DNA from: Endomychus coccineus | Taxonomy: Eukaryota > Arthropoda > Insecta > Coleoptera > Endomychidae | Assembly: GCA_958510875.1 (NCBI GenBank) | Contig: OY294070.1 | Location: 114,804,703-114,868,702, forward strand | DNA: 64,000 nucleotides | Direction: 5' to 3' | Shown here: positions 11,041 through 21,094 of the stretch, piece after piece | Numbering within the stretch: position 1 is the stretch's first letter | How the letters are laid out: each line of letters opens with the position of its first letter | Notes under the pieces: generated by a model | The model's database searches: none | What the model was told of the DNA's origin: nothing | Seen by the model: only the letters and a program-made list of their open reading frames with translations | Position numbers and translations under genes: made by a program

Positions 11041-11493
11041 TTATGTTAACCATCAAAGAATAGAGTATACAATTCAGTTGTTAATCTTCATACAGATTTA
11101 TCTACAACTTGAAACAAAAGGACATATGAAAAAAATCAATTCATTAAATTTCTAAATCATAAATGCTTCTCATAATATATCAACATAGACCTATCAGGAC
11201 GGATGGACGTATAATTGAATGTGTGTTATCCAATATCATCGTTTACACATTGTTTTGCTTGCGTCAGTATAAACATCACTTGATAAGCCACAATTCAATC
11301 AATACTAGCAGGGTATTGAACAAAAATTTACTGTTCAATAACTCCTTAATGGCTCAGAGGAAGAGGGGGTGCCTGATGCTGTATTATTACATAACTCAGA
11401 ATAAACAGAAAAGTCCAAAAAAATATGGGTTCGCAAATTTACGATGGTGAACAATTTGTGATTTATTGAAAATTCTCAAATCAATTTATAACC
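11041..11493. other. No recognised gene
   Basis: The first part may continue the Cys-rich frame broken by the hAT element. The frame 11163-11450 matches nothing I know. Confidence 0.35.
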
Positions 11494-12923
11494 ATGCTTC
11501 TATTGCGAGTTTCTGCCGTAAGAGGAGTGAACGTGGGACAACTTTTAGATAGCGCGGTTGAATTGTGCCACCCAAAGGATCGTTCTAGAAATTTCAAAAT
11601 TGTTTCAGAAAGAATAAACAAAACCTATAATGGAATGCCATTACAGGGTGAGTCAGTGTTTTGTAGACAAACTGCAACAGGAGATAGAACAAGTGTTTTT
11701 AAGAAGAAGAGTTCTCATAAACATATGTCGTAGAAGGCTTCGTTTCCGAGATACAGGGTGTTGAAATTGAAAAAAAAATTTCGTTTTTTGCGAATTTCTC
11801 CGAGACCGTTCACCATACATAAGACAGCTTTTGTAGGCATTTTCTACTCATAGTAAGCCAAATTCTGTGCGATACAAATTTTTTTTTACTCTTTATTGGT
11901 GAAGATTTTTAAGGGGTAGTGGATTTTTTTTTCCCCAACTTCTACGCCACTGGAAAAAGTACGGTTTTGAAACAACCATTTGAACCGACAATAATTTCTA
12001 CATAAAAAAGGTACCATTGGTCATAAGCTCTAAAGTTGACCGTTTTCGAGAAAAATCCACTTTAATGTTGAAAAACATGGTCAATCTTACTAATTAAACA
12101 AAATGTATTCAACCGTTAGAACAAGTAACAAAACCAAAGGATTGACCATGTTTTTCAACATAAAAGTTGATTTTCTCGAAAACGGGCCATTTTAGAGCTT
12201 ATGACCAGGATTACCTTTTTTATGTAGAAAACATTGGCAGTTCAAATGGTTGTCTCAAAATCGTACTTTTTCCAGTGGCGTAGAAGTTGGGGAGAAAAAC
12301 ACCCACTACCCCTTCAAAATCTACACCCATTATGACTGAAAAAAGAATTTTTACCGCTCAGAACATAGCTTACTATGAGTGAAGAATGCTCACAGAAGCT
12401 GTTTTCTGTACAATGAACGGTTTCGGAAATATTCGCAAAAAACGGAATTTTTTTTTCAATTTCAACACCCTGTATCTCGAAAACGAATCCTTTTACGACA
12501 TATGTTTATGGTAACTTTTCTCCTTAAAAACATCTTTTCTATCTCCTGTTGAAGTTTGTTTACAAAAAACTGACTCACCCTGTATAAATAACATAACAAG
12601 CCCACACAGTATTCAAATTAAATTGTTCAGATTGCGATGGAACTCATACAGGAATCTCTAAACAATATTTACAAAAAAGAATGTATGGCCATAAGTATAG
12701 TACAAGGAACAGAAACTTAGAAAATTCCACCGCCCTTGCTGAACACTGTTTTGATTATAATCATCAGTTCGATTACAAAACTGCTAATATTTTAACTGAG
12801 GAAACCAATTATTATCAAAGATCTATGCCAGAGATGATTCACATAAAATGTGACTCCAAGTCTGTAAATCATAGAACAGATATTCGGTCGTTAAGTCAAA
12901 TTTACACTAACTCAATTAATTAA
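11494..12923 (+). pseudogene. Penelope-like element B, split by palindrome
   Basis: Part one (11494-11643) reads LLDSAVELCHPKDRSRNF and IVSERINKTYNGMPL, fitting the linker after the RT of PLEs. The frame is then interrupted by the 11644-12582 palindrome. Part two (about 12605-12923) has FKLNCSDCDGTHTGISKQYL (GIY-YIG, with THTGI in place of the canonical YIG), RMYGHKYSTRNRN, LAEHCFDYNHQFDY and a stop at 12921-12923. The second part is in one frame apart from a slip near its start. It is closely similar to the minus-strand copy at 49245-49830. The RT domain is absent. Confidence 0.82.
11644..12582. mobile_element. 939-bp palindromic MITE, TA-flanked
   Basis: The element begins CAGGGTGAGTCAGT and ends ACTGACTCACCCTG. 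It is flanked by TA on both sides, a Tc1/mariner-type duplication. The two halves are near-complete reverse complements around 12110, with landmarks AAGCTCTAAA, AACTTCTACGCCACTGGAAA and TTCAACACCCTGTATCTCG. There is no coding capacity. It sits inside the linker frame of a PLE. Confidence 0.9.
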
Positions 12924-13306
12924 AGCCCATGAAAATTCTAACATACGTCTTTATAATGTTAAAAAAGTATTTTGCTGAAATATTAATATTTTTAATGGGG
13001 TCTGACAAACTTTTTCTATTACCTCATGAATCTTCAACATCTGGTTCGAAAGTGAATATTTGACCGTTAAATTTTTTAGTTTCAGTCGTATAAAGACTTT
13101 GTTTGACATCAGTGCATATATTATAAGAAAATTGCTAAGCAGTGGATTCTGGATACACATTCATATACTCAAAACAATAATGTGTTACAATTTCGATTAT
13201 TCTTGTTTCTCTCAGTTTTGGAAACGTGGGTACTTTTAATTGGAATTGGTGCGATAGGGACGCTTTGTGCTGATACAATTAAAAAATCCCGTTTCAAACA
13301 TAATAC
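12924..13306 (+). other. PLE 3' untranslated region
   Basis: It is homologous in part to the minus-strand sequence 49240-48870, which follows the other copy of this PLE (shared phrases around ATCTGGTTTGAAA and GACAAACCTTTTTCTA). It ends in the hammerhead motif. Base 13230 onward resembles the sequence just before the hammerhead at 52331 (TTGTGCGATAAGGATGCCTT-like). Confidence 0.65.
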
Positions 13307-13348
13307 GTTTTCTGATGATGATCGTGAGACCGAAACGTACGTAAAGCC
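13307..13348 (+). ncRNA. Hammerhead ribozyme motif (PLE B)
   Basis: The conserved core is present. CTGATGA is at 13312-13318; helix II is GATC/GACC closed by a GTGA tetraloop (one A-C mismatch); GAA is at 13332-13334. A minimal helix III AC/GT surrounds a GTAC loop, and the predicted cleavage is after A13343. Helix I is GTTTT against AAGCC, partly mispaired. Tiny helix III and this layout match the type I hammerheads known from Penelope-like retroelements. It may act as a dimer, as is known for such motifs. Activity is inferred, not shown. Confidence 0.8.
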
Positions 13349-13404
13349 GAAAATAATAAGCATTTCTGTTAGTGTAGCCTGTATCCCGAGAATTTATATA
13401 TAAT

Positions 13405-14318
13405 TTAATCATAATGATAAATTACCATGAAGTAACTGCTTCTACCGTTGATTTTATTGAACCTAAAAACTTACATTTTTATGTACCTTAGAATTGTGTA
13501 TTAAATACATTTTTTTGTTGATTCGTGAATAATTAAAACCGATTACAACCATTTCACTGAGTGATTCGGTGTACGTAATATTTTCTTAAAAATGAAACTA
13601 ATTGTTATACGGCTTATAATAACTAATTCATAATATTCAGTTTTAATTTATATGTGTCAGTCGATTTATGTGCATGTTCACCTGCATTCCACGATAATAC
13701 CAATTAAAACCGATCGTACTTATAACCACTTATATGTAGTACATGAGTGTATTTTCAATTGGGAGATACTTTGCCAATGGTATTACGTGCATAAATCATA
13801 TTACACAATATACAGGCTAAAGGAGCGGTTTGATTCAACTTAAATCTTAAACTACCCATAAACTATATAACAGTTTTCCATATAAGGCAATATACCGTCA
13901 TGAATTGGGAAATTAAACAATAGCTTCTAACGCAATATTCATATTGGAATTCACATTCTTGAATATTTTCCTGAGGCAGTTCTGATTCTTCATTATGGAA
14001 TTATTTTCATGCGGAATATCGTTTCAATTAGAGTTCCATCGATTCCCCAAATCGCGCTTCATTAAGAAACAAGTAATTATACAATTTCTTTGTTAGTTAT
14101 CATCATCTTAAAAGTGGTGTGCGTTACTCCTAGTAAATCATTTGACTTGGGTAACTGAGTTTCATATAATAGTTTCACATTCTATACGATACCCTTCGCT
14201 TTTTTGTAAAGATCATAGAATACATTACATTATTTCTTTCATCATATCTTCATATCATATTACTCAACAATATTCAAATTAATGATATTCTTAAGAAAAT
14301 GTACAAGAACCAATTTTG
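13405..14318. other. No recognised gene
   Basis: AT-rich sequence with short frames, none recognised. Confidence 0.4.
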
Positions 14319-14392
14319 CGCTTCTGGGAATCGAACCCGAGTCTAACGAGTGCAATCCTGGTACCCTATCCTCCGCACCACAACATCGTAGT
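14319..14392 (-). other. tRNA-like sequence (pseudogene or SINE head)
   Basis: On the minus strand a TGGTGCGGAGGATAGGG block (A-box-like) precedes GGGTTCGATTCCCAG (B-box-like T arm) at a tRNA-compatible distance of about 35 nt. A convincing acceptor stem and clean anticodon arm are lacking, so a functional tRNA is unlikely. A tRNA pseudogene or head of a SINE fits better. Confidence 0.45.
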
Positions 14393-14734
14393 TTACAAAC
14401 TATGTTAATTTGAGCTTACTCCAATGATTGCTTTTGTTTCGGTTCTTGTAGAACGATTTTGTTGAAATTTGGATGAAACCAGTTTCAAATCAACTCAACG
14501 TAACTCTATAAGTTTCGAATCGATTCAATTTTTATTTTGAGAATTACGATTTTTTAAATCAAAATTTGAATATAATGGGACCTCTCGTTTTTGAGTTATC
14601 GTATAGACAGGCTTTCCGTGTCAAACATACATCCAGACTGACAGACAGACAGAAATATTTCCCAGGTTGTTCAAAATTCGATGGAAAAGTGCAGGAATTT
14701 TTGCTGTAGTCGCGAAGAGTATAATAAGAACGAA

Positions 14735-14815
14735 ATAATGACCCTGATCCACTAAAATATCATTGATGTACCAAAAATATTTCAGCTGCCCAGTAGTCAT
14801 CATCAGAGTGAACTA
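14735..14815 (-). ncRNA. Diverged hammerhead-like motif (PLE C)
   Basis: Minus strand: CACT then CTGATGA (14806-14800), a weak helix II with a TGGG loop, GAAA, a helix III with a larger loop (ATAT/ATAT) and TTTAGTGG, which could pair with CCACT-like bases for helix I. It lies 70-150 bases beyond the end of the PLE coding piece at 14883. Two homologous sites are at 19640-19700 and 42600-42660. The helices contain mismatches in every copy, so this is likely a decayed or second-lineage ribozyme. Confidence 0.45.
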
Positions 14816-14882
14816 AATTAGAAAACAAAATGTCCTTTTTAAATACTATTTGGGGTTAATAATGCAAACGAAGCGTTACCCC

Positions 14883-15200
14883 TCAGTTGGAGACGAATCT
14901 GAATTCATTAAACTTCCTTGTTTTAGATATTTGCTCGTACCTACTGTCTTCCAAAAGTGATAAATTTTCTTGAGAAATGGTATTACCTGTATTTAGGATA
15001 TGTTCTGCTAATGCTGATTCTTCACTATTATTGTTCTTGATATTATTCGAGGCAATATAGACCAAAATTTGCAAAGACTGTTTTTTTCGGGCAATATGGA
15101 TAGAGATGCGGTTTTTGGCATTCGATTCTGGAAGACGAGTACAAAACATGTTTTTCGCGCTCATTCGGAATTTCATTTGTGTATCAAAAAAATTCATTTG
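14883..15200 (-). pseudogene. Penelope-like element C, C-terminal end
   Basis: The minus-strand frame contains RISIHIARKKQSLQI and then ESALAEHILNTGNTISQENL, LLEDSRYEQISKTRKFNEF and a stop. This matches the region after the GIY-YIG core in the copies at 42735 and 44510. The GIY-YIG motif itself is lost. Upstream (above 15200) the sequence switches abruptly to a LINE 3' end, so the copy is 5'-truncated. Confidence 0.7.
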
Positions 15201-15232
15201 GTTGAAACCTTTTTTTAGCCTAATTTGAGTCT

Positions 15233-15690
15233 TTATTCATACTTCACGAGAAGGAAACCTATGATGTTAGAACAACATCGTAAGGCCAACAGTAGAATGT
15301 AGAGAGAGGAGATAGTTCGGCAGATCTCGAGTTTGACAGTGAAGTGGTGACTAGTTTGAGCTCGTCTAGTCCGCCTCTCTAGAATCTCTCGTGGTGGAAC
15401 AACAGACGTGAATTCTGATAAACACCGCACATTGGAATATCCATAGAAAAGGGAGATATCTCCCACACTTCTACGCTGACCTGGAGGGGTTAATGAATAC
15501 GTTCGTGTGACTCGTAAGTGTGGCATCATCAATCAAACGAAAAGCTCTCTTCTGGATAGAATCCAAGAGCTTCAGCGTTGGAAGCCGAACTCCAATCATG
15601 TGAACAGTACTCCAGGACAGGTCGAATCTGTGCTTTGTAGATTATGAAGAGCTGCTATGATGTAAAGTAGATCTGGGCACGGAATAGAAA
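15233..15690 (-). pseudogene. Non-LTR RT C-terminus, copy 1
   Basis: Minus strand, from 15690: IYKAQIRPVLEYCSHDWSSA, then after frame changes RLIDD-like bases, GQRRSVGDISLFYGYSNVRC, SEFTSVVPPREILERRTRRA and the stop near 15233. This is the thumb/C-terminal region of a jockey-like ORF2, the same family as 45085-45690. At least one frameshift (near 15550). Confidence 0.8.
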
Positions 15691-15769
15691 ACCAGGTTTT
15701 TATTATGAAAGACTTCATAGGAATAGCTTTATTAATCAATGAATATACTCCAAAAGTAGTCCCATCTCG

Positions 15770-16070
15770 CTACAAGTTTTTGGGATCGCTGAATACGAAT
15801 ATGATATCTTGAAGAGTCTTCGATGTACCTGGTGTACAGGACACCCTGATGCACCACGACTACTCAGAGACATTGTTTCAATTACATGCGAAATGCATCG
15901 AATATGAGTACTCGGGGTTTTCGAGGTCCTTGATCACGAATATGAAATTTAAAAATTACCTACATACCTGGAGGTCGGAACTTCCTGAAGTACGGTGTCA
16001 CCCCTGAGACATTTATTCCAATTCAATGTAGAATGCATCGGTTACTCGGTGGTTTTTGCGGCCGTTTTGC
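15770..16070. repeat. Degenerate tandem repeat, ~143-bp unit
   Basis: Two imperfect units share GCTGAATACGAATATGA (15789) / CTTGATCACGAATATGA (15929), followed by a TACCTGGTGTACAGG-like stretch and an AATGCATCG block (15893, 16032). A related phrase (GGTCGCTGATAACGAA) occurs inside the MITE at 51218-51937. Confidence 0.5.
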
Positions 16071-16290
16071 AAGCTCATCAGCTATTTTGTTTCTCCTTAT
16101 CCCGGAGTAGCCGTATACAACCCCAAATGTGCTTGGATATTATTTTCATGATATCCAGTACTGCGAGAGCTGATTTTCTGTCTTTGCATTTACAGTGTGT
16201 GATTTTGCGTTCTTTCTTCGAGCGTTGTTCAGACGCAGCGCATTATAATCTTGATTCCGCTTGGAGAATAGTGCACCCAGAGGTATTTTA
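16060..16290 (-). pseudogene. Non-LTR RNase H fragment
   Basis: Minus-strand reading gives KDRKSALAVLDIMKIISKH followed, one frame over, by VYGYSGIRRNKIADELAKR. These correspond to the SDSKAAL and GHSGIxGNExADxLAK motifs of LINE-encoded RNase H. Frameshifted and without RT. It could belong to the same copy as 17608-17973 if 16300-17600 is an insertion. Confidence 0.65.
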
Positions 16291-16299
16291 GTACCTTTA

Positions 16300-17085
16300 C
16301 CTTGTCCAGATCCCAAACGTCTTGCGATGTCAGTAGTACAATCACTTCATCTGAATTGCTTACGACTCATATTCGTTCAGAATAGGGTGATGACTCATAA
16401 TTCACAGTTCAATAAGATAAAATGTTCACTAATAAAATCTATCAATTTATGGATATAATTTCTAAAGAGCAGATCGCAAACTGAAGCATATCAATCAAAG
16501 CATCATAAGGAGACATATAAAATAAATTGTTATATCGTTATACTGATTCAATAACAATTATTTATGTTTATTGGTAACTGAATTTCAATAGAATGAGGAT
16601 ATTATAAATGGCATACGGTGGCAATAGATCTATGAATGCAGCTACATACAAACAAGATCGTCATTAGTAGAGGTTTCTCTAATTAATCATAATGTTAATT
16701 AATATTATAAACAAATTACATTATGGGGATAGATTTATGAACACAATTTCAGAACAGCCAAGCCACGCCTTTCCATTTGCAGAAAGCAAATCGCCGACTA
16801 TGGTGAATAAATCTTGAAACCTTCTCTTTGTACTCGATGACTTTAAGTTTGAATCTCGAATAAACTGCTCCAAGAAGGTTGAGAGTATGGAGTAATAATA
16901 ATTTTTCAGGTAACAAAACTTTTATTCGCTCAATAACATGTGAAGAATAAAACAAAACCGTAACGAATACACGGAAATGTAAATACGAAATAAACAAAAT
17001 ATGGTTTTCCAAAAAACGAAGAATAATTAACAAGTACAAAAGCATATATTCGATATTTATATTCTTTGTATCCTCCGTTGACAAA
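16300..17085. other. No recognised gene
   Basis: The minus-strand frame 16749-17102 (117 codons) starts in the Tc1 remnant and then loses any family resemblance. Nothing else recognised. Confidence 0.4.
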
Positions 17086-17300
17086 CGGTCCTTGTCCTTC
17101 ACGTTAAGTATCCTAAGGAATGATCGCTCATAACTGAGAAAGAAGGCTCTAAGTTGTGCTGCGGTCTCAATTCGTGGAATATCTCTGAGCCGTCTCTAAG
17201 CATATCCCACGCATGCTCAATGAGGTTGAGATGTGAAGATTGGGTTGGCGGCTGTGATAATTCTATACCGTGATTGTCCGAAGCTTACGTTACAATTATT
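17086..17300 (-). pseudogene. Tc1-like transposase C-terminus
   Basis: The minus strand reads QPPTQSSHLNLIEHAWDMLR (about 17270-17195), a worn form of the SPDLNPIEHxWDxLxR motif that carries the last catalytic Glu of DD34E transposases. It continues as FHELRPQHNLEPSFSV. The two catalytic Asp regions are not identifiable upstream. Short relic. Confidence 0.65.
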
Positions 17301-17607
17301 GCAGCTTGATGTTGGCTTGCATAACATCGTAGAAAAGCTAATCTTTGTCAATCGTGATGATATTAGTAACTCGAGTTATTCGACTAATTTCATAATTCTT
17401 TCTCTGTCCAGAGAATTCTCTTAAGAGCACCTCTATTTCAACCCCGAAGGACGCGCTCTCACATTCATTCCATGTTTACTTGCCTTGTATAGACTCAAAA
17501 CTGAAGACAATAAGAATGTTTTATTATATGTAAAGTCTGAAACGGTAATGATCAACCTCCTTTTCATATATTAATTAAGCTCCGGACTGCACCTGAGCTT
17601 ACCGGAC

Positions 17608-17973
17608 TCATATTGCGTAGACCTCCGCCTGAAAAACCGTGCAGTAAGTGCCTAGAGTTCCTGAGATAGTGATCTTTGGCCTTTCCAGGTACACTCCCGC
17701 CCCAGAAGCCTGACCTACATTGAACCTATCTGTGAACCATACCAGCCCGTCTGGTGGCAGTAGGGTGAGAGTTTCGTTGTTACAATCTCCTCTATCCGGA
17801 ATGAAGATTTTGGGAGAAGTGATACATATAGCAGGGATCATGCTGTCTTGCTCCATGTCAGCTGGTTTAAAATAAATACGAGCCGACACTGGCAAAATGA
17901 AATCAATTTCCCATATAAAGGAGACAATGAGAGACGTGGATTTACTCCTGCCACCTGTGTGGAATATATTCAT
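17608..17973 (-). pseudogene. Non-LTR ORF2: RNase H start
   Basis: A 121-codon open frame on the minus strand ends with VWFTDRFNVGQASGAGVYLE and GTYCTVFQAEVYAI. In active enzymes this motif is TDGSK, with the catalytic Asp, then GAGVY and TVFQAE; the Asp is kept, the GSK is changed. The first ~70 residues match the connection between RT and RNase H in R1-like elements less clearly. Stops follow immediately after VYAI. Confidence 0.75.
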
Positions 17974-17979
17974 GAAAAT

Positions 17980-18850
17980 GTCTCCATCGAAATACAGTAA
18001 TTAAAACAGTTCTTCAATTTAACGATCTTTCAAAAACGTTTCGGACGATAACTTTCAGCGCGAACGACAGAAATAATTGGCACATTATGGCATTTCTACA
18101 GATAGTAGAAGACGTGCAGGGTGTGTCGCGGGCGTGCCTCCAGCGTTACAAGTCGAGTTAGGGATGTATCGGGCTAATTACAGCCTTATCGGATCGATAT
18201 CGTAGCAGATAACTTCGAGAGACATGTGTACGCACGATTTGTGCTACGATCTCCGGATATGCCGGCATACACGGCCCGTAATTGCCCTTTTAACAGACTG
18301 CGGCCAACAATCATCGTAAACAACCACCTCCCGGCACTGAATCCCGACCGAGGTGTATCGTCGCATTCCGATGTGATTTAGAAGAGATAGGCATAGCGCG
18401 CGCGAATACGCCAGACGTAGAAAAACCGAATCTAGAAGGATGGGTATGTCAAATTAAAACGTTCGCAATAGTTGTGGTACGTAATTAAAATTACTCTCAG
18501 ACATAAACAGTTACTCTTCGTTTACTTTGATCTGATCTGAAGTACCGATTACATAATAACATCAATTTCATTGAACTCCAGATGAATTTGCCATATTTCG
18601 GCAAGTGAACAGCTTGACTTTTCCTCAGAATATCTTGTTCGTTTCTAGATCATGGTTATGTATTCATGTGAAAATCTCTACATTGCGATCATATCAGCTG
18701 AGGCTTACAGTAGAATTTTTGACAGTTGCTATTTTTTTAATGAATGAAATATTATAATTTCATACCACGGGTCTTTTTGGATATTGTGATTACATAATTT
18801 TCGTTATTAGCGATTAGTGAAGTTACATGTGACATATATAACATTTCATT
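17980..18850. other. Non-coding, with a GC-richer pocket
   Basis: 18090-18430 is clearly richer in G+C and CpG than its surroundings (for example ATAGCGCGCGCGAATACG) yet lacks any long frame. I see no repeat in it. The remainder is AT-rich without features. Confidence 0.4.
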
Positions 18851-18855
18851 GATAT

Positions 18856-18897
18856 GTCTTCTGATGATGGTCGTGAGACCGAAAGTTACGTAAAGAC
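18856..18897 (+). ncRNA. Hammerhead ribozyme motif
   Basis: GTCTT (helix I) - CTGATGA (18861-18867) - GGTC-GTGA-GACC (perfect helix II, 18869-18880) - GAA - A/T helix III with a G-G mismatch - predicted cleavage after A18892 - AAGAC (helix I, perfect). It is followed by the same tail as the other copies (GTGTTAGTGTGACCC...GAGAATTTATGTATA). No PLE coding sequence is attached, so it is a solo copy of the terminal (pseudo-LTR) region. Confidence 0.85.
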
Positions 18898-18909
18898 GAA
18901 AATAATGAG

Positions 18910-19639
18910 AATGTGTGTTAGTGTGACCCATTTCCAGAGAATTTATGTATAATAAATAATATAAATTTCATAAAAACTTATAGAAAGAATTCACTTTCCA
19001 CATATAGTCTACAGTAAATCATATAATATAAGACTTGAGATAGGTCAGAGACCTCAGTTCATGACATGTTGATAAGCTAAGAGAGTTCTACGAAATAATC
19101 ACCCTAATCCATTGAAAGTACCATGAGCTGGATAGTATTTATCTATCATTTTTTCCATTTATACTATTTACAAGACAGTGAAAAACACGTAGAATAAAAT
19201 AAATACAATTTTTAGTGAAATACATACAAATGGCATAGTATATGGAACATTTTACAATAGTTAAAATGTTTAAAATGAGCAAAACCTAATAGACTACATA
19301 ATGCTGCTTCCAAATTAACTTGATTTCTTATTATTTTTAGAGTATAACAATATTTTGACAAGCTTCTGGAGGCCTGGTTCATATGACACTTTAGTCTAGC
19401 ATATCATCTATTTGCATTCTAAGGAATGATTTCTGAATACGAGGATCCTATTTCCGAGTTGTTATTTGAGTAATATGAAAATTTTATTGAGTTTTGTTTC
19501 TATTCAATTTCAGATTATTTATAGTATAACAATTTTCGAATTTGTTCATCTTATCATTTCAGGTAATTTGCATCTCAATTTCAGAGTTCTCTTGTGTGAC
19601 AGAAGATTCATCTGCAAACATGATGATCAATTCCTCTAG
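18910..19639. other. Mostly unassigned
   Basis: 19085-19130 resembles 14716-14765 (CGAAATAATxACCCTxATCCA) and so may be the other half of a PLE C-type 3' region whose second half is at 19640-19760, with an insertion between. Otherwise AT-rich and without genes. Confidence 0.4.
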
Positions 19640-19760
19640 AATATTAGAGTAGGTACTAAGGACCTTCCAGCCAGCACGTAGCCATCATCAGAATAACAAA
19701 CATAAGTACGATTTGGGATCAACTATCGCTATAAGCTACTTATCTTCTTCGATAGAATGG
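19640..19760 (-). ncRNA. Diverged hammerhead-like motif, solo
   Basis: Minus strand CTGATGA (19691-19685) is followed by a weak helix II (GGCTAC...GGCT), GGAA in place of GAAA, and AGTACC. Sequence on the far side (CATAAGTACGATTTGGGAT) resembles the 3' region at 14810-14860. The pairing is poor and I expect it to be inactive. Confidence 0.35.
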
Positions 19761-19934
19761 TTGTCCTGTAGGAAAGGGTTTTCCTTCATATAGTCGTCTC
19801 CCCTTTTTGTGGACAGTTTCGTCTTACACGTGGTTTCTCCATTGGCCTTTGTACATCGTCACATCTGAAATATAAAACAGATGGCGCCACAATCGCAAAT
19901 CCCATATGACATTTGTGATGTACTTTAACGCATT
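19761..19934. other. No recognised gene
   Basis: Short unassigned spacer before the mariner relic. Confidence 0.4.
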
Positions 19935-20490
19935 ATCATTCAGAACTTGAAAGGAGTGTTTGGCGATGTTTATGCACGACTTTTATCGCCGTTTCGTAAT
20001 AGTGAACGAAAAATGGACTTGTCCTGGTTAGTCGCAACCAAAAAAGGCTAAAGAGGGTTTATCGGCCAACAAAGTCATGGCAACAATTTTTGGGATGCAC
20101 ACGTTTACCTGCGTATATGCATGCAGAGCTGTTGGATCGATTCGGGGCTGACTAGAAGCGAAATCGGCCGCACTTGGCAAAGAAAATAGTGCTCTTCCAC
20201 CAGGATACGGCACCGGGGCACAGGTCCGCAGTCGCAATAACAATATTGCGTAAATTGCAGTACGAATTGATTCGTCATCCACCATATTATCCAGATTTTC
20301 CCCCCTGCGATTTTCATCTATTTCCAAACTTGAAGAGAAATAGCTCGGTGGAAAGGGATTTGTCATCGCTGAAGCAAACGCCCATTTTGAAGGATTGCCG
20401 AAATCGTATTAGTTGGAAGGAATCGGAAAATTTGAAAAACGTTAAACGAAGTGTCTCGGGCACAAGGTAATTATGTTGAGAAATGAAATG
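19935..20490 (+). pseudogene. Mariner transposase relic (DD34D type)
   Basis: The readable frame 20174-20470 has KKIVLFHQDTAPGHRSAVAI with the second catalytic Asp, and RHPPYYPDFPPCDFHLFPN with the third, 34 residues apart as in mariner. Upstream the sequence (GAACTTGAAAGGAGTGTTTG at 19945; a VNEKWTCPG-like stretch) parallels the 54840-55000 region of the other mariner but is full of stops. The end (AETNA/IL...) is mutated. Dead copy. Confidence 0.8.
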
Positions 20491-20499
20491 TTCTTGTTT

Positions 20500-21094
20500 C
20501 ATTTTTCAGGGAAAGTAATTATCATTCTATTAGAATATTCCGAATGGTTCTGACGGGAGGTCTATTTCATGATTTCCAATTCATCCGCAGTCAGATGTTG
20601 ATATTTCATCTTCCTGATGACTTGAAGTTATTGGGTAAATCTGTGCGTTTTCATTTGGTCATTATCAATTACACTGATGTTATAAAGTAATAGTTATTTT
20701 ACGATCATTTAATTAGCCATAAAGTAGTTATATTTATTACTATTGTAGGCGTCTCGTATTAGGCACGACAGGCAGGTACTACTAATGTGAAATGATTGTT
20801 ATTGTACATAGAGAATTCAGAACATAATGAAAATATACTACAACCGCCTCTCAATACATTTAGATCGATTTTCCAAGTATCTAAGTACTCTTTATACAAC
20901 TGAGACGTTCTCATTATTCAGTTTACTTTTTTATATTAGAAAAGAAAAACTTATTAGAACACCAATAATGTATCACGAAACATTCGAACCTTCCTTGCCC
21001 AACTTCCACGAAAGTTTTTTAGTTATCAAGGAATAAAGGTGTCCGGAATGGACATTTCATGCTCAAATCTTATCCCATGAAACTTATTTACTAT
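20500..21094. other. No recognised gene
   Basis: A phrase at 20607-20640 translates as FHLPDDLKLLGKS, reminiscent of LINE C-terminal sequence, but too short to call. The frame 20827-21036 is unrecognised. Confidence 0.35.

Noticed and set aside
14319..14392. Functional tRNA on the minus strand
   Set aside because: No clean acceptor stem; box-like sequences only.
16749..17102. 117-codon minus-strand gene
   Set aside because: Its first residues come from the Tc1 relic and the rest resembles no family; AT-rich chance frame.
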